Source: Ruminococcus sp. AM36-2AA
GTDB taxonomy: Bacteria > Bacillota > Clostridia > Lachnospirales > Lachnospiraceae
NCBI RefSeq assembly: GCF_003461955.1
Contig: NZ_QTYB01000005.1
Span: 62,001-126,000, forward strand
Reading direction: 5' to 3'
Length of the DNA stretch: 64,000 bases
Positions 31,732 through 41,140 of the stretch are shown here, in pieces. Made by a program: the position numbers and the translations under genes. How positions within the stretch are numbered: the first letter of the stretch is position 1; every line of letters starts with the position of its first letter. A model generated the notes under the pieces. That model searched no databases. It was not told the origin of the DNA and worked only from the letters and a program-made list of their open reading frames with translations.

Positions 31732-33492
31732 TCAATAAAAACAGATAATCGGAACATTGTACTGAATAATATTGTAAAGCTCTCCTGCCTTATCCGGCGG
31801 CATATTGATACAGCCGTGGGAACCTCCTGTGAGATACCGGTCACCACCAAAGTATGGCTGCCAGTCCGCATCATGGAATCCAATTCCTCCGTTAAACGGC
31901 ATCCAGTAAGTTACCGGCTGTTCATAAGAATATGTTCCATCTGCTTTCTTGGTACCACGGAGTACATCCGGGCTCTTCTTGTAATACATGGTGAAAATTC
32001 CAGGAGGCGTTTTTCTCTCCGGATCACTTGCGAGTCCGGATACGATATCCGACTCAAATATTACATTTCCATCCTGATAATACCACATATACTGCTCAGT
32101 CAGATCCACCTCAATGTAAGTATTACCCAGATCATTGACGCCATAGGAATTGGCTCTCATGGAATAAACCGGCTCTCTGGTCGTCTGCGTTCCGGACTGT
32201 ATCTCCTGGGTAAGCTGTGCTACCTCTCCGTCCTGATCGATCTTCCAGCCATATGCAGATCCATATACAGATACTGTTCTTCCACTTGTAGTCTGGAACT
32301 GCCGCTCTGTGCCAACTGTGTCATGTGCTGCCGCAAGCTGTGCTACATAATCAACAATATGCTGTTTAAAAGACGCATCATCCTGGATCAGCTGTCCTTT
32401 CTCGTCAAACTGCAGCCAGTCTTTGATCGTATTTCCGTCAAGAGTTACTGTCTCATCCCCAAATGTATACGTGATACTTGCTTTCGCAAAATTGTTGTAT
32501 GCATCTACAGTTGCCTGAAGATCAGCACTGTCACTTGTGATATCGGCTGTGACATAAGCATCCGGATTGCTTCCCAGATCTACTTCCGCGTCATCACTGC
32601 TGATGGCCTCACTGATCATCTGATAAGCTTCTTTTACCTTCAGCTCACTTCCTGCTGTCTCCGGCACAATAGTGAACTCAGAATTATTAAAACTTACGTA
32701 TGCATTTTCCGGAGCTACCTGATTCTCCTTCTGTGCACAGTTCAGCGACTTCACCTCATTCTCCAGCTTGGTCTTGTCAAAAGCTGTCTCCTCTTTCGCT
32801 GTATAGGTTGTTTTTTCAAAAAAACCTTTCACCCATTCATAAGGTTTCTGCTCTTTCAGAAGATTCAATATCTCTCCACTTGATATATAGCGATAGTCGA
32901 TATCCGAACCGGTGATCGTCTGTGCTTCCTGATCTCTGGCCTTTATCTCAATGCTGTAATCCGCCATCTTACTGGCGATCTCCTGTTCTACCTCATACGC
33001 AGTTTTATTGGAACTGTTAATTCCATTGATCGTTGTCCCCTCAAAAAAATGATTCGTGTAGTAATAAGACACTCCTGCGTACGCACACCCGGCAGCAACC
33101 AGAACCATCGCTGCGATCATTCCAGTTACCCTCAAAGCCTTATGCTTTTTCTTTTTGGGGAGAACGATGGGGGCAAATTCAGATTCATCAATAGGCACAT
33201 AACTGATCTTCTTCGGCCTCGCTGACTTGGAAGTGACTGTACCATTGCCAGATGGCCGTCCTGATCTTGAAGTTCCTGATCCACCGGATGATCTCGCAGA
33301 TCTTGCATGCGACACATTAGATGGTCTGGCTGACTTCGAATGTCCTGCAGATTTTGAGTTCTCTGCTGTTACGTGAGAAGCGGATGGATCTGATTTTTTC
33401 TCAGGCTGGACATCTCCGACTGTATCACTGACAATCTTCGCCATGGCGTCATTGATCTTATCTTCGATGTCTTTCTTCTCCTCGTTGCTCAT
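31732..33492 (-). CDS. Membrane-anchored L,D-transpeptidase (YkuD) with peptidoglycan-binding-like modules
   Basis: 586-residue cell-wall enzyme that makes 3-3 or lipoprotein-type peptide links. Residues 1-119 are a cytoplasmic, disordered Ser/Arg-rich tail with repeated SARPS-like units; 120-144 is a membrane anchor. About 150-450 holds two repeated extracellular modules of the kind found before YkuD domains. The catalytic domain ends with GGSHGCINMPP, C561 being the nucleophile. An ATG preceded by GAGGTG is used. The cytoplasmic tail is unusually long for the family. A GTGTCTTT hairpin (33518-33536) lies in the leader. Confidence 0.9.
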   Translation of the reverse strand: MSNEEKKDIEDKINDAMAKIVSDTVGDVQPEKKSDPSASHVTAENSKSAGHSKSARPSNVSHARSARSSGGSGTSRSGRPSGNGTVTSKSARPKKISYVPIDESEFAPIVLPKKKKHKALRVTGMIAAMVLVAAGCAYAGVSYYYTNHFFEGTTINGINSSNKTAYEVEQEIASKMADYSIEIKARDQEAQTITGSDIDYRYISSGEILNLLKEQKPYEWVKGFFEKTTYTAKEETAFDKTKLENEVKSLNCAQKENQVAPENAYVSFNNSEFTIVPETAGSELKVKEAYQMISEAISSDDAEVDLGSNPDAYVTADITSDSADLQATVDAYNNFAKASITYTFGDETVTLDGNTIKDWLQFDEKGQLIQDDASFKQHIVDYVAQLAAAHDTVGTERQFQTTSGRTVSVYGSAYGWKIDQDGEVAQLTQEIQSGTQTTREPVYSMRANSYGVNDLGNTYIEVDLTEQYMWYYQDGNVIFESDIVSGLASDPERKTPPGIFTMYYKKSPDVLRGTKKADGTYSYEQPVTYWMPFNGGIGFHDADWQPYFGGDRYLTGGSHGCINMPPDKAGELYNIIQYNVPIICFY

Positions 33493-33600
33493 ATTTATAT
33501 TTCACCTCTATGTTTATGTGTCTTTCGAAAAGACACCTTTCCATTGATACTTTCCGGGCTAATCCGCACTGATGTGCACGGATCAGTTACCAGCTTTTTC

Positions 33601-33609
33601 ATTATATCA
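33601..33609 (-). promoter_or_regulatory. Extended -10 promoter of the L,D-transpeptidase gene
   Basis: On the minus strand TGATATAAT forms an extended -10 element (TATAAT at 33601-33606). No good -35 is present. A leader of roughly 100 bases holds a hairpin near the ribosome site. Confidence 0.4.
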
Positions 33610-33645
33610 TACTTTCTGGAAATTGCATCTCATTTCACGGTTTTT

Positions 33646-34998
33646 TTATAACTTATTTGTACCGTACAATTTCCGGGACATATCTTTCATAACATAAAAA
33701 TACATGCCCCATAAAAGCACCGATGCAAAAACCCATGCCACCGGACTTGCCAGGCAGGTACCAACATAGCTGCTTTTTCCGGCTGCAACGGTAGCGGTGA
33801 TCCCTCTTCCTGCAAGCTCAGCCACACCGGCCATCATAGGAAGAAGACCATATCCCATTCCCTGGATCCCGTTTCGCAGTACATTGACAAAATACAGAGG
33901 AATAAAAAACAGTGCCACACATTTTACATAGATTGCTACCATAGGAAGCACTTCTTCAATGTTATCTGAGATAAACAGATATGCAAAATATTTTCCCGCA
34001 AAGAACAGAAAACTACCAACAACAACAGAATATACAATTCCTATAAAATGCGAAGCCCGGAAGCCTTCGCGCACTCTCTCAAGCTTTCCGGCTCCGATAT
34101 TCTGTGCATTGTAGGTAGCGCTGGCAGTTCCCTGTGCCACATATGCCTGGGTGAAGATCTGCTCGATCTTACTTCCTGCTGTAAACGCCGCCACCGCATA
34201 AGAGCCAAGCATATTTAAGGCTGACTGTACCATCATGGTTCCGATCGCCGTAATGGAATACTGCAGTCCCATTGGGATTCCCACACCGATCTGCTTGGCT
34301 GCGAGGTTACATCTGAAATACCAGTCTTCTTTTTTCATACGGAGCTCCGGTACAAACTTCCAGATATATACCAGACATAAGACTCCTGAAACTCCCTGGG
34401 AAATAATGGTAGCCCAGGCTGCTCCAGGCGCTCCCAGCTTAAACACGATGATAAATACGAGATCCAGCACAATATTCAGCATTGCAGATAAGATCAGAAA
34501 ATACAGTGGCACTTTACTGTTTCCCAGTGCACGTAGGATGCTGGCCAGGATATTATATAATGCCTGGGCAAAAATACCTCCGCAGATAATCATAACGTAG
34601 GCATATGCGTCCTTAAAAATATCATCCGGTGTATGCATGAATTTCAGAAGTGCATGCATGCCTGTCATGCTGATGGCTGTCATAACTGCGGAAATCACAG
34701 CGGTCAGGATCAGTGCGTTTCCTACGGTCTGGCGCATCTCATCCATTTTTCCCGCACCATATTTCTGCGCAGTCAGTACGGTAAATCCGGCTGTCAGTCC
34801 CAGAAGGAAACCTATGATCAGAAAGATGATCGTTCCCGTTGAGCCGACTGCCGCCAGTGCCTTTGTTCCTACAAATTTTCCCACAACTACCGCATCTACC
34901 ATATTGTAGAACTGCTGAAATACATTACCGATAAATACCGGGATCGTAAATCCCAGGAGCACTTTTACCGGCTTCCCCTGTGTCATGTCTGTTTTCAT
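33646..34998 (-). CDS. MATE-family efflux transporter 2
   Basis: 450-residue MATE carrier with 12 membrane segments; MTQGKPVKVLLGFTIPVFIGNVFQQFYNMVDAVVVGKF at the start, in two adjacent halves with GIPMGLQYSITAIGTMMVQ in the second, marks the NorM/DinF-like Firmicute group. It is only distantly similar to the MATE protein at 29.8 kb. The gene stands alone. The 244-base gap upstream (34999-35242) holds only the gpmI terminator and AT-rich sequence. Confidence 0.88.
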   Translation of the reverse strand: MKTDMTQGKPVKVLLGFTIPVFIGNVFQQFYNMVDAVVVGKFVGTKALAAVGSTGTIIFLIIGFLLGLTAGFTVLTAQKYGAGKMDEMRQTVGNALILTAVISAVMTAISMTGMHALLKFMHTPDDIFKDAYAYVMIICGGIFAQALYNILASILRALGNSKVPLYFLILSAMLNIVLDLVFIIVFKLGAPGAAWATIISQGVSGVLCLVYIWKFVPELRMKKEDWYFRCNLAAKQIGVGIPMGLQYSITAIGTMMVQSALNMLGSYAVAAFTAGSKIEQIFTQAYVAQGTASATYNAQNIGAGKLERVREGFRASHFIGIVYSVVVGSFLFFAGKYFAYLFISDNIEEVLPMVAIYVKCVALFFIPLYFVNVLRNGIQGMGYGLLPMMAGVAELAGRGITATVAAGKSSYVGTCLASPVAWVFASVLLWGMYFYVMKDMSRKLYGTNKL

Positions 34999-35189
34999 GA
35001 AATACTTTTCCCCCTGCTTAATTCATTCAATTATAAACTTTGTGCTGCTTTTGTTATTCTTTTTATAACTTTATACTTACTCAAAACTTACCTATCTTTA
35101 TGTATCAGAGGGATTATAGTTGAAATGGAATGATTTTACAAGATGATTTTGAAAAATTTTTCCATGTGTGAAAATAGGAACAATCCGAC

Positions 35190-35229
35190 GAAAAAAATCC
35201 CCGCAGATCTTTGAAAATCTGCAGGGATT
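35190..35229 (-). terminator. Terminator of gpmI
   Basis: On the minus strand AATCCCTGCAGAT pairs with ATCTGCGGGGATT with one bulge, followed by seven T. It lies 14 bases after the gpmI stop. Confidence 0.88.
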
Positions 35230-35242
35230 CCATATATCTTAT

Positions 35243-36784
35243 TTATTTCTCAACAAGAAGAGACTCTCCTGTCATTTCCTTCGGCTGCTCCATGCCCATA
35301 AGCTGGATCAGTGTCGGAACGATGTCTGCAAGGCATCCGTTCTCACGAAGTGTGTATTTCGGATCTGCATTTACCAGGATAAACGGAACCGGATTGGTTG
35401 TATGAGCAGTCCATGGCTCACCGGTCTCATAATTTATAAGTTGTTCTGCATTACCGTGGTCAGCGCAGATAAAGAGCTGTCCGTCAACCTCTTTGATTGC
35501 CTCTACAGCCTTTCCTACACACTCATCAACAGTCTCAACAGCCTTGATCGCAGCTGCCTCGACACCTGTGTGGCCAACCATATCCGGGTTTGCGAAGTTG
35601 ATGATGATCACATCATATTTATCAGATTTGATTGCCTCAACAAGTTTCTCGCAAACTTCCGGTGCGCTCATCTCCGGCTGCATGTCATAGGTCGGAACCT
35701 TCGGGGATTTTACAAGGATTCTGTCCTCTCCCTTGTTCGGCTCCTCAACGCCACCGTTGAAGAAGAAAGTAACGTGTGCGTACTTCTCTGTCTCAGCGAT
35801 ACGTGCCTGTGTCATATTGTGAGCTGCAAGATATTCACCGAATGTATTGTGAAGAAGAACTTTGTGGAATGCTACCAGTTTGTTCTGGATCGTATCATCA
35901 TACTCTGTGAAGCATACGAATGTAGTATCCAGTCTCTTCACTCTCTCAAAGCCTTTGAAATCATCATCGCAGAAAGCTCTTGTGATCTCTCTTGCACGGT
36001 CCGGACGGAAGTTGAAGAATACAACGGAATCCTTATCAGAAATGGTTGCAACCGGTTTGCCGTCTTTCTCGATCACTGTCGGAAGTACGAACTCATCGGT
36101 CTTGCCATCATCATAGGAAGCCTGAACTGCTGCCGCAGCATCTGTTCCCTTTACTCCTTCGCCCTGTGTAAGAGCTTTGTATGCAAGCTCTACACGATCC
36201 CAGCGGTTATCACGGTCCATTGCATAGTAACGTCCGGAAATCACACCGATCTCACCAACGCCGATCTCTTTCATCTTGGCTTCCAGCTGCTCTACAAACT
36301 CTTTACCGGATGCAGGCGGTGTGTCACGTCCGTCCAGGAAGCAGTGTACGTAAACTTTCTTAAGTCCTTCTCTCTTGGCCATCTCAAGAAGTCCATAGAG
36401 ATGGGTATTGTGGCTGTGTACACCACCGTCAGAAAGAAGTCCCATGAAATGGATTGCAGAATCGTTCTCTTTTGCATTCTTCATAGCAGCGAGAAGTGCC
36501 TCGTTCTTGAAGAAATCTCCGTCCTGGATCTCTTTTGTGATTCTTGTAAGCTCCTGGTATACGATACGGCCTGCGCCCATGTTCATATGGCCAACCTCTG
36601 AGTTACCCATCTGTCCATCCGGAAGACCTACAGCAAGACCGCTGGCATTGCCTTTTACAAACGGATAATCTTTCATAAGTCCGTCCATAACCGGTGTCTT
36701 CGCCTCATATACAGCATTTCCGTCATGTCTGTCATTGAGTCCGTATCCATCAAGGATCATTAAAACTGTTGGTTTTTTACTCAT
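35243..36784 (-). CDS. gpmI: 2,3-bisphosphoglycerate-independent phosphoglycerate mutase
   Basis: Mn2+-dependent interconversion of 3- and 2-phosphoglycerate in glycolysis. 513 residues, the usual length. MILDGYG (metal aspartate), the phospho-serine in GQMGNSEVGHMNMGAGR, and the second metal centre in ADHGNAE near the C-terminus are present. The start at 36784 follows AAGAAGGGG; a longer frame from 36826 lacks a site. Separate from the gap-pgk-tpiA cluster 4 kb away. Confidence 0.95.
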   Translation of the reverse strand: MSKKPTVLMILDGYGLNDRHDGNAVYEAKTPVMDGLMKDYPFVKGNASGLAVGLPDGQMGNSEVGHMNMGAGRIVYQELTRITKEIQDGDFFKNEALLAAMKNAKENDSAIHFMGLLSDGGVHSHNTHLYGLLEMAKREGLKKVYVHCFLDGRDTPPASGKEFVEQLEAKMKEIGVGEIGVISGRYYAMDRDNRWDRVELAYKALTQGEGVKGTDAAAAVQASYDDGKTDEFVLPTVIEKDGKPVATISDKDSVVFFNFRPDRAREITRAFCDDDFKGFERVKRLDTTFVCFTEYDDTIQNKLVAFHKVLLHNTFGEYLAAHNMTQARIAETEKYAHVTFFFNGGVEEPNKGEDRILVKSPKVPTYDMQPEMSAPEVCEKLVEAIKSDKYDVIIINFANPDMVGHTGVEAAAIKAVETVDECVGKAVEAIKEVDGQLFICADHGNAEQLINYETGEPWTAHTTNPVPFILVNADPKYTLRENGCLADIVPTLIQLMGMEQPKEMTGESLLVEK

Positions 36785-36887
36785 AATTTTCCCCTTCTTA
36801 TCTTTGATCGAAGTTCCATCCGGCACAGATTTCCGACGATATGGAAACTTCCTGCGCCATCCGGGATTCTTTTGTTTTCCATTTTAT

Positions 36888-36915
36888 ATAGTACCAAAAT
36901 CCAGGAATTTTGCAA
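36888..36915 (-). promoter_or_regulatory. Candidate promoter of gpmI
   Basis: TTGCAA (36910-36915) and TACTAT (36888-36893) on the minus strand with 16-base spacing. Confidence 0.4.
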
Positions 36916-36923
36916 CGCTTTTT

Positions 36924-38219
36924 TTATTTCTCATATACACGGATCATGGAAGAGATCTTTCTTACAGATGCACTGTTCTCCAGTTCTTCCTTAACCTTAA
37001 AGAAAGCGCCCTCACTTACCAGCTTGGTGATCACAACAACCTCTGCTGTATCCGGTCTCTTGCTCTCTTTCTGCATGATCTGTGCAACACTTGCCTGATA
37101 TTTTGCAAAATGCTCCAGGATCTCCGCAAGCACACCACAGCGGTCCTCAACCTGCAGACGGAGGAAATAACGGTTGTGGGTATCTGCCATGGCTTTTACG
37201 GGAAGTGTCTTATAGCAGGTGCAGCCCACACGTCCACAGCAGTCTGCTTTCATGTTACGGACTACCTCAAATATATCACCGACAACTGCACTTGCTGTTG
37301 GAAGTTCTCCTGCTCCACGTCCGTAGAACATGGTATCACCTACAGCATCTCCATGTACAAATACCGCATTGTAGGAATCATTGACAGATGCAAGCGGATG
37401 CTCTGCCGGGATCAGCATCGGGCATACATAAGCCTCAACACCGTCCTCCTGGCAGCGTGCAACACCCAGAAGTTTGATCTCACAGCCCATTTCCTTGGCG
37501 TAGCGGATATCTTTCGCTGTGATCTTGGTGATTCCCTCGATATGAACATTGTCAAGAGTAACTCTGGAATTAAAAGCAACGGAGGCAAGGATCGCTACCT
37601 TTCTTCCTGCGTCAATTCCTTCTATATCTGCAGTAGGATCTGCCTCTGCATATCCAAGCTCTGTGGCAAGAGCAAGGGCATCTGAAAATTCCATTCCCTC
37701 CTGGGACATCTTGGTGAGGATAAAGTTCGTAGTTCCGTTTACGATTCCCATCACTTCCGTTACATGGTTGGCCTCGAGGCTGTTCTTCAGCGGGCTGATG
37801 ATCGGAATTCCTCCGGCAACAGCAGCCTCAAACAGGAAATCTTTCTGTGCAGCCTTGGCGGTTTCCAGAATCTCTTTTCCGTGGACTGCGATCAGATCCT
37901 TGTTTGCAGTCACCACGTTCTTTCCGGCTTTCAGTGCTGCAAGAATATAAGTACGTGCCGGCTCAATTCCTCCGATCAGCTCGATCACAATATCTATGGA
38001 AGAATCTCCTTCTATATCTGCCCAGTCTGTTGTAAGAACAGATGGATCTTCCACCTTCTTAGATGCTTTCTCAAGGTTACGCACCAGGATCTTCGTGATC
38101 TTTACCTGACGTCCAAGCTTGGCTGTCATTTCCTGCTCCTGATTTTTGATAACTTTATAGACTCCGGTTCCTACTGTTCCAAGACCAAGAAGGGCCGCAT
38201 TTACGACTTTTTCGCTCAT
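36924..38219 (-). CDS. hom: Homoserine dehydrogenase with ACT domain
   Basis: NAD(P)H-dependent reduction of aspartate semialdehyde to homoserine for threonine and methionine synthesis. 431 residues: Rossmann motif GLGTVGTGV, catalytic region ANKDLIAVHG and GGIPIISPL, GIVNGTTNFILTKM, and a C-terminal ACT domain (about 350-430) for threonine feedback. AAAGGGG and a short spacer place the start at 38219. No other threonine gene is adjacent. The stop is very near the gpmI promoter, with no clear terminator. Confidence 0.95.
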   Translation of the reverse strand: MSEKVVNAALLGLGTVGTGVYKVIKNQEQEMTAKLGRQVKITKILVRNLEKASKKVEDPSVLTTDWADIEGDSSIDIVIELIGGIEPARTYILAALKAGKNVVTANKDLIAVHGKEILETAKAAQKDFLFEAAVAGGIPIISPLKNSLEANHVTEVMGIVNGTTNFILTKMSQEGMEFSDALALATELGYAEADPTADIEGIDAGRKVAILASVAFNSRVTLDNVHIEGITKITAKDIRYAKEMGCEIKLLGVARCQEDGVEAYVCPMLIPAEHPLASVNDSYNAVFVHGDAVGDTMFYGRGAGELPTASAVVGDIFEVVRNMKADCCGRVGCTCYKTLPVKAMADTHNRYFLRLQVEDRCGVLAEILEHFAKYQASVAQIMQKESKRPDTAEVVVITKLVSEGAFFKVKEELENSASVRKISSMIRVYEK

Positions 38220-38273
38220 TTTCTGATGTCCCCTTTCCGTTTTTTCCAATTTTTATCAGAGTTAACTCCTATG

Positions 38274-39392
38274 TTATGGCAGAAAACGCTTTTTGTCAAG
38301 CTCCGGCAGCGGAAGGAGTTCCAGCCAGCTGCCGAAAATTCCGGCGATCAGTTCCTGAACCATGATCTTGGACCGGGGTTCCAGTTTATCCAGCTGACGT
38401 ACCATGGCCGCCAGACTTTTCAGGCCGCCGTCCTGAATCTGTGAAATCGTCTCTGCTCCGGTTGCTTCCAGCACGGAAAAAAGTTCCCCGATCAGATGCT
38501 CCCTCTGTCTTTCATCCATATGGTCGATCCATTTATGGAGACTCCGATCTGATGCCGCCGCTCTTCTCGTCAGACTTTCTTTCTCTATAAAGGATGGTCC
38601 CATCACCTCCCAGGTAAAAGCATCATGCTGCAGGATTCCCTTCTGGGTACTCGCTACAATCAGAGGATCTTTCTGGTGGTTGAGCAGCATACCGATCACC
38701 GATGCCTCAGGAATGATACGAGTGACTTTTGGCAAAACCTTTTCTACTTTCTCTGAACTGAAAAACGCTTCCGGGAAACCCGGGCCGTCGTTGTCATAAA
38801 CGGAAAGGATTTTTTCCTGAAGTGCGTCATCACACTGCATTGCCGTGTACATAGCCAGATTTCCTCCCTTGGAATGCCCTCCGAGTCGAATCATGGACTG
38901 CATGTAAGTCCCATTAAATTCCAGATATTCCAGTGCTTTTCTATGAGAGGGCACAATTCCGTTGCTCAGGTTAAAATCTTCTTTCCATCCTACAATGGTA
39001 TCGTCCGTTCCACGAAAAGAAATATATGCAGTTCCGTCAGGAAGTTCCACTGTAACTGCCGAAAACTGCTGCGCTTTCCGGAAAAGGATCTCATTAACAT
39101 ATCCTCCTGCCCTGCATTTTCGAAATCTTTCTGAGCTGGCCATTTTTTCAAGAAGAATTGGTGTATTTTGCAGAAAAGCACTTTCTGCTTTCACCTCTCC
39201 ATCCTTTTCTTTTCCGGAAAATATCTCAAAAAGTTCTTCCACAGAAAGAGTATTCCCGTTTTTTACATCAGCTATTTCATCCAGATCCAGATAAGAAAAA
39301 CATGCCAGTATCAGATTGTCTACTTGATTAAAGGGTGTCTGTTCAAAAGTAAGATCCCCTCTCCAGTCCAGATAATCCAGAATATTTCCCAT
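38274..39392 (-). CDS. Mbeg1-like (DUF2974) alpha/beta-hydrolase
   Basis: 372-residue lipase-like alpha/beta-hydrolase of the DUF2974/Mbeg1 family. The nucleophile elbow is GGHSKGGNLA (serine in GxSxGG), preceded by the core strand YISFRGTDDTIVGWKEDF, as in class 3 lipases. Substrate is unknown. GGGGAGG six bases upstream of 39392 favours the second ATG over the one at 39407. It lies upstream of hom on the same strand with a 54-base gap. Confidence 0.82.
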   Translation of the reverse strand: MGNILDYLDWRGDLTFEQTPFNQVDNLILACFSYLDLDEIADVKNGNTLSVEELFEIFSGKEKDGEVKAESAFLQNTPILLEKMASSERFRKCRAGGYVNEILFRKAQQFSAVTVELPDGTAYISFRGTDDTIVGWKEDFNLSNGIVPSHRKALEYLEFNGTYMQSMIRLGGHSKGGNLAMYTAMQCDDALQEKILSVYDNDGPGFPEAFFSSEKVEKVLPKVTRIIPEASVIGMLLNHQKDPLIVASTQKGILQHDAFTWEVMGPSFIEKESLTRRAAASDRSLHKWIDHMDERQREHLIGELFSVLEATGAETISQIQDGGLKSLAAMVRQLDKLEPRSKIMVQELIAGIFGSWLELLPLPELDKKRFLP

Positions 39393-39520
39393 TAAAATCC
39401 TCCCCAAATGATCCTATAAGCGTCTTCCGCACAGTTGCAGGCTTTCTTTCTATTATAATACGTAACAGCTATGCTGTATCCCCAATAATCTCCTTACTCT
39501 TATCATAACATAAATCCAAA

Positions 39521-39742
39521 TCATTTGCTCTTTTCATCCAGTTTTTTTCTGAGGTAAATAATGTAGTGAATGCATCCACAGGTAAACGCTGGAAAAAGAA
39601 TTGACAGACCTGCTGCTGACATTATATAGATTGCTGCTCCTTTTCCCGCTTCCGGTGTTCCGGCTACAAAACAATAAAACATTGTAGCTGAAAAATAAAG
39701 TATAACTACCACCGAAAAAAAGATCTTAAAAAACTTCCTCAT
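39521..39742 (-). CDS. Small two-helix membrane protein
   Basis: 73-residue hydrophobic protein: two predicted membrane helices (about 7-27 and 36-62) flanked by basic residues, no recognised family. AAAGGAG seven bases upstream supports expression. It is divergent from an XRE-type regulator, with an inverted repeat directly in front of its ribosome site, a layout suggesting repression by that protein. Confidence 0.55.
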   Translation of the reverse strand: MRKFFKIFFSVVVILYFSATMFYCFVAGTPEAGKGAAIYIMSAAGLSILFPAFTCGCIHYIIYLRKKLDEKSK

Positions 39743-39758
39743 CGTTTCTCCTTTCCAT

Positions 39759-39778
39759 AGTGTCGGTATAAGGACACT
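39759..39778. promoter_or_regulatory. Inverted repeat between divergent small genes (candidate operator)
   Basis: AGTGTCGGTATAAGGACACT: six-base arms around an 8-base centre, placed between the membrane-protein gene and the XRE gene. Confidence 0.45.
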
Positions 39779-39843
39779 GTTGTAATCCCAATTTTACCCT
39801 CATAATAAGATTAATTCAAGGACGAATCGGACAGGATATACAT

Positions 39844-40116
39844 ATGATAAAATATGACAGATTTTGGGTCACGATGAAGGAACGCGGAATTACTCAGTAT
39901 GATCTTTATGAACATTATCAGATCACCCGTTCACTTCTGGACAGACTGCGAAAAAATAAAAATGTTGAAATTTACACAATAGACAGGCTATGTTCCATTC
40001 TCCACTGTGAGATTGAAGATATTGTGGAGCATATTCCAGAGCCTGATGAAATGAATGAAAAAACAGATACGAAGAATTATACTTCTTCCTCTAAAGATGA
40101 TAAAAACTCTCTCTGA
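39844..40116 (+). CDS. XRE/Cro-type helix-turn-helix protein
   Basis: 90-residue DNA-binding protein. The HTH covers about residues 12-60 (GITQYDLYEHYQITRSLLDRLRKN, then DRLCSILHCEIEDIVE), of the short YozG-like class common in Firmicutes. The C-terminal 25 residues are polar and probably disordered. The likely target is the inverted repeat at 39759 (inference). Followed by a terminator. Confidence 0.8.
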   Translation: MIKYDRFWVTMKERGITQYDLYEHYQITRSLLDRLRKNKNVEIYTIDRLCSILHCEIEDIVEHIPEPDEMNEKTDTKNYTSSSKDDKNSL

Positions 40117-40173
40117 CTGTAAAGGAATGCAGCTTTTCGTCGGCTGTGTCATCCATGTCAGAAAGAGTTTTTT
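40103..40173 (+). terminator. Terminator of the XRE gene
   Basis: AAAACTCTCTCTGAC pairs with GTCAGAAAGAGTTTT (one mismatch) around a 39-base loop, then extra T. It overlaps the end of the coding region. Confidence 0.65.
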
Positions 40174-40242
40174 ATGTTATTATCACTTTTTTACTTTCCA
40201 GCTCGATTCTTTTCCTGAAAGTGATATCTGCTATTCTGTCAA

Positions 40243-40307
40243 AAAAGAACCCCTTCCACAGTTTATCCGGCAATTTTACCAGATTTATCTGTGTTCAGGG
40301 GTTCTTT
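40243..40307 (-). terminator. Terminator of tpiA
   Basis: On the minus strand AAAGAACCCC pairs with GGGGTTCTTT, with an inner CACAG/CTGTG pairing, and six T follow. Confidence 0.8.
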
Positions 40308-40346
40308 CATACAATTTATTTATTCAGTTTGAACAAAATATACGAT

Positions 40347-41096
40347 TTATTTGTAGTTTACAATCTTTCCGAAATCTGGTTTCAGGGAAGCGCCACCTAC
40401 AAGACCGCCGTCGATGTCAGCCTGAGCAAATAAGTCAGGAGCTGTTGCAGCGTTTACAGATCCGCCGTACTGGATACGGATCTCTGCTGCTGTAGCGTCA
40501 TCATAGATCTCAGCGATGCATTTACGGATATCAGCGCAAACCTCCTGAGCCTGCTCTGTTGTAGCTGTCTTACCTGTTCCGATAGCCCAGATCGGCTCGT
40601 AAGCGATAACTGCTGTCTTAGCCTGATCAGCTGTAACACCCTGGAATCCAACCTTAACCTGCTGACGGATGAAGTCCATTGTTACGCCCTGCTCTCTCTG
40701 AGTAAGTGTCTCACCGCAGCACATGATCGGTGTGATACCATGCTCGAAAGCTTTGAGCATTTTTTTGTTAACGTCTTCGTTTGTCTCACCGAAGTACTCT
40801 CTTCTCTCGGAATGTCCAAGTACTACATACTTAACGCCTGCATCTACGAGCATAGCCGGAGCAATCTCGCCTGTGTAAGCACCTTTCTCCTCGAAGTACA
40901 TGTTCTCAGCACCAACCTGGATGTTTGTTCCTTTAGCTGCCTCAACAACAGGGATGATGTCGATAGCCGGTACGCAGAATACTACGTCAACTTCGTCGTT
41001 AACAACAAGCGGTTTTAAAGTCTCAACGAGCTTTACAGCCTCGCTTGGTGTCATGTTCATTTTCCAGTTTCCAGCAATAATTTTCTTTCTTGCCAT
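40347..41096 (-). CDS. tpiA: Triosephosphate isomerase
   Basis: Interconverts dihydroxyacetone phosphate and glyceraldehyde 3-phosphate. 249-residue TIM barrel: AGNWKMN (lysine), [13 protein letters not shown] (electrophilic histidine), [15 protein letters not shown] (catalytic glutamate) and GGSVNAA phosphate loop. The start at 41096 has AAGGAG upstream. Last gene in the pgk-tpiA unit (44-base gap). Confidence 0.97.
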   Translation of the reverse strand: MARKKIIAGNWKMNMTPSEAVKLVETLKPLVVNDEVDVVFCVPAIDIIPVVEAAKGTNIQVGAENMYFEEKGAYTGEIAPAMLVDAGVKYVVLGHSERREYFGETNEDVNKKMLKAFEHGITPIMCCGETLTQREQGVTMDFIRQQVKVGFQGVTADQAKTAVIAYEPIWAIGTGKTATTEQAQEVCADIRKCIAEIYDDATAAEIRIQYGGSVNAATAPDLFAQADIDGGLVGGASLKPDFGKIVNYK

Positions 41097-41140
41097 TGTT
41101 TTTATCTCCTTTTTGTGTTCGTGGAACACTTTATTTTTTA

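Noticed and set aside
35168-36601. Long open frame (477 codons) on the plus strand
   Set aside because: Exactly antisense to gpmI; the predicted protein is Cys/Leu/Ser-rich with no family features. It arises from the codon usage of the real gene.
38220-38273. Riboswitch or T-box in front of hom
   Set aside because: The gap is only 54 bases and shows no structured leader.
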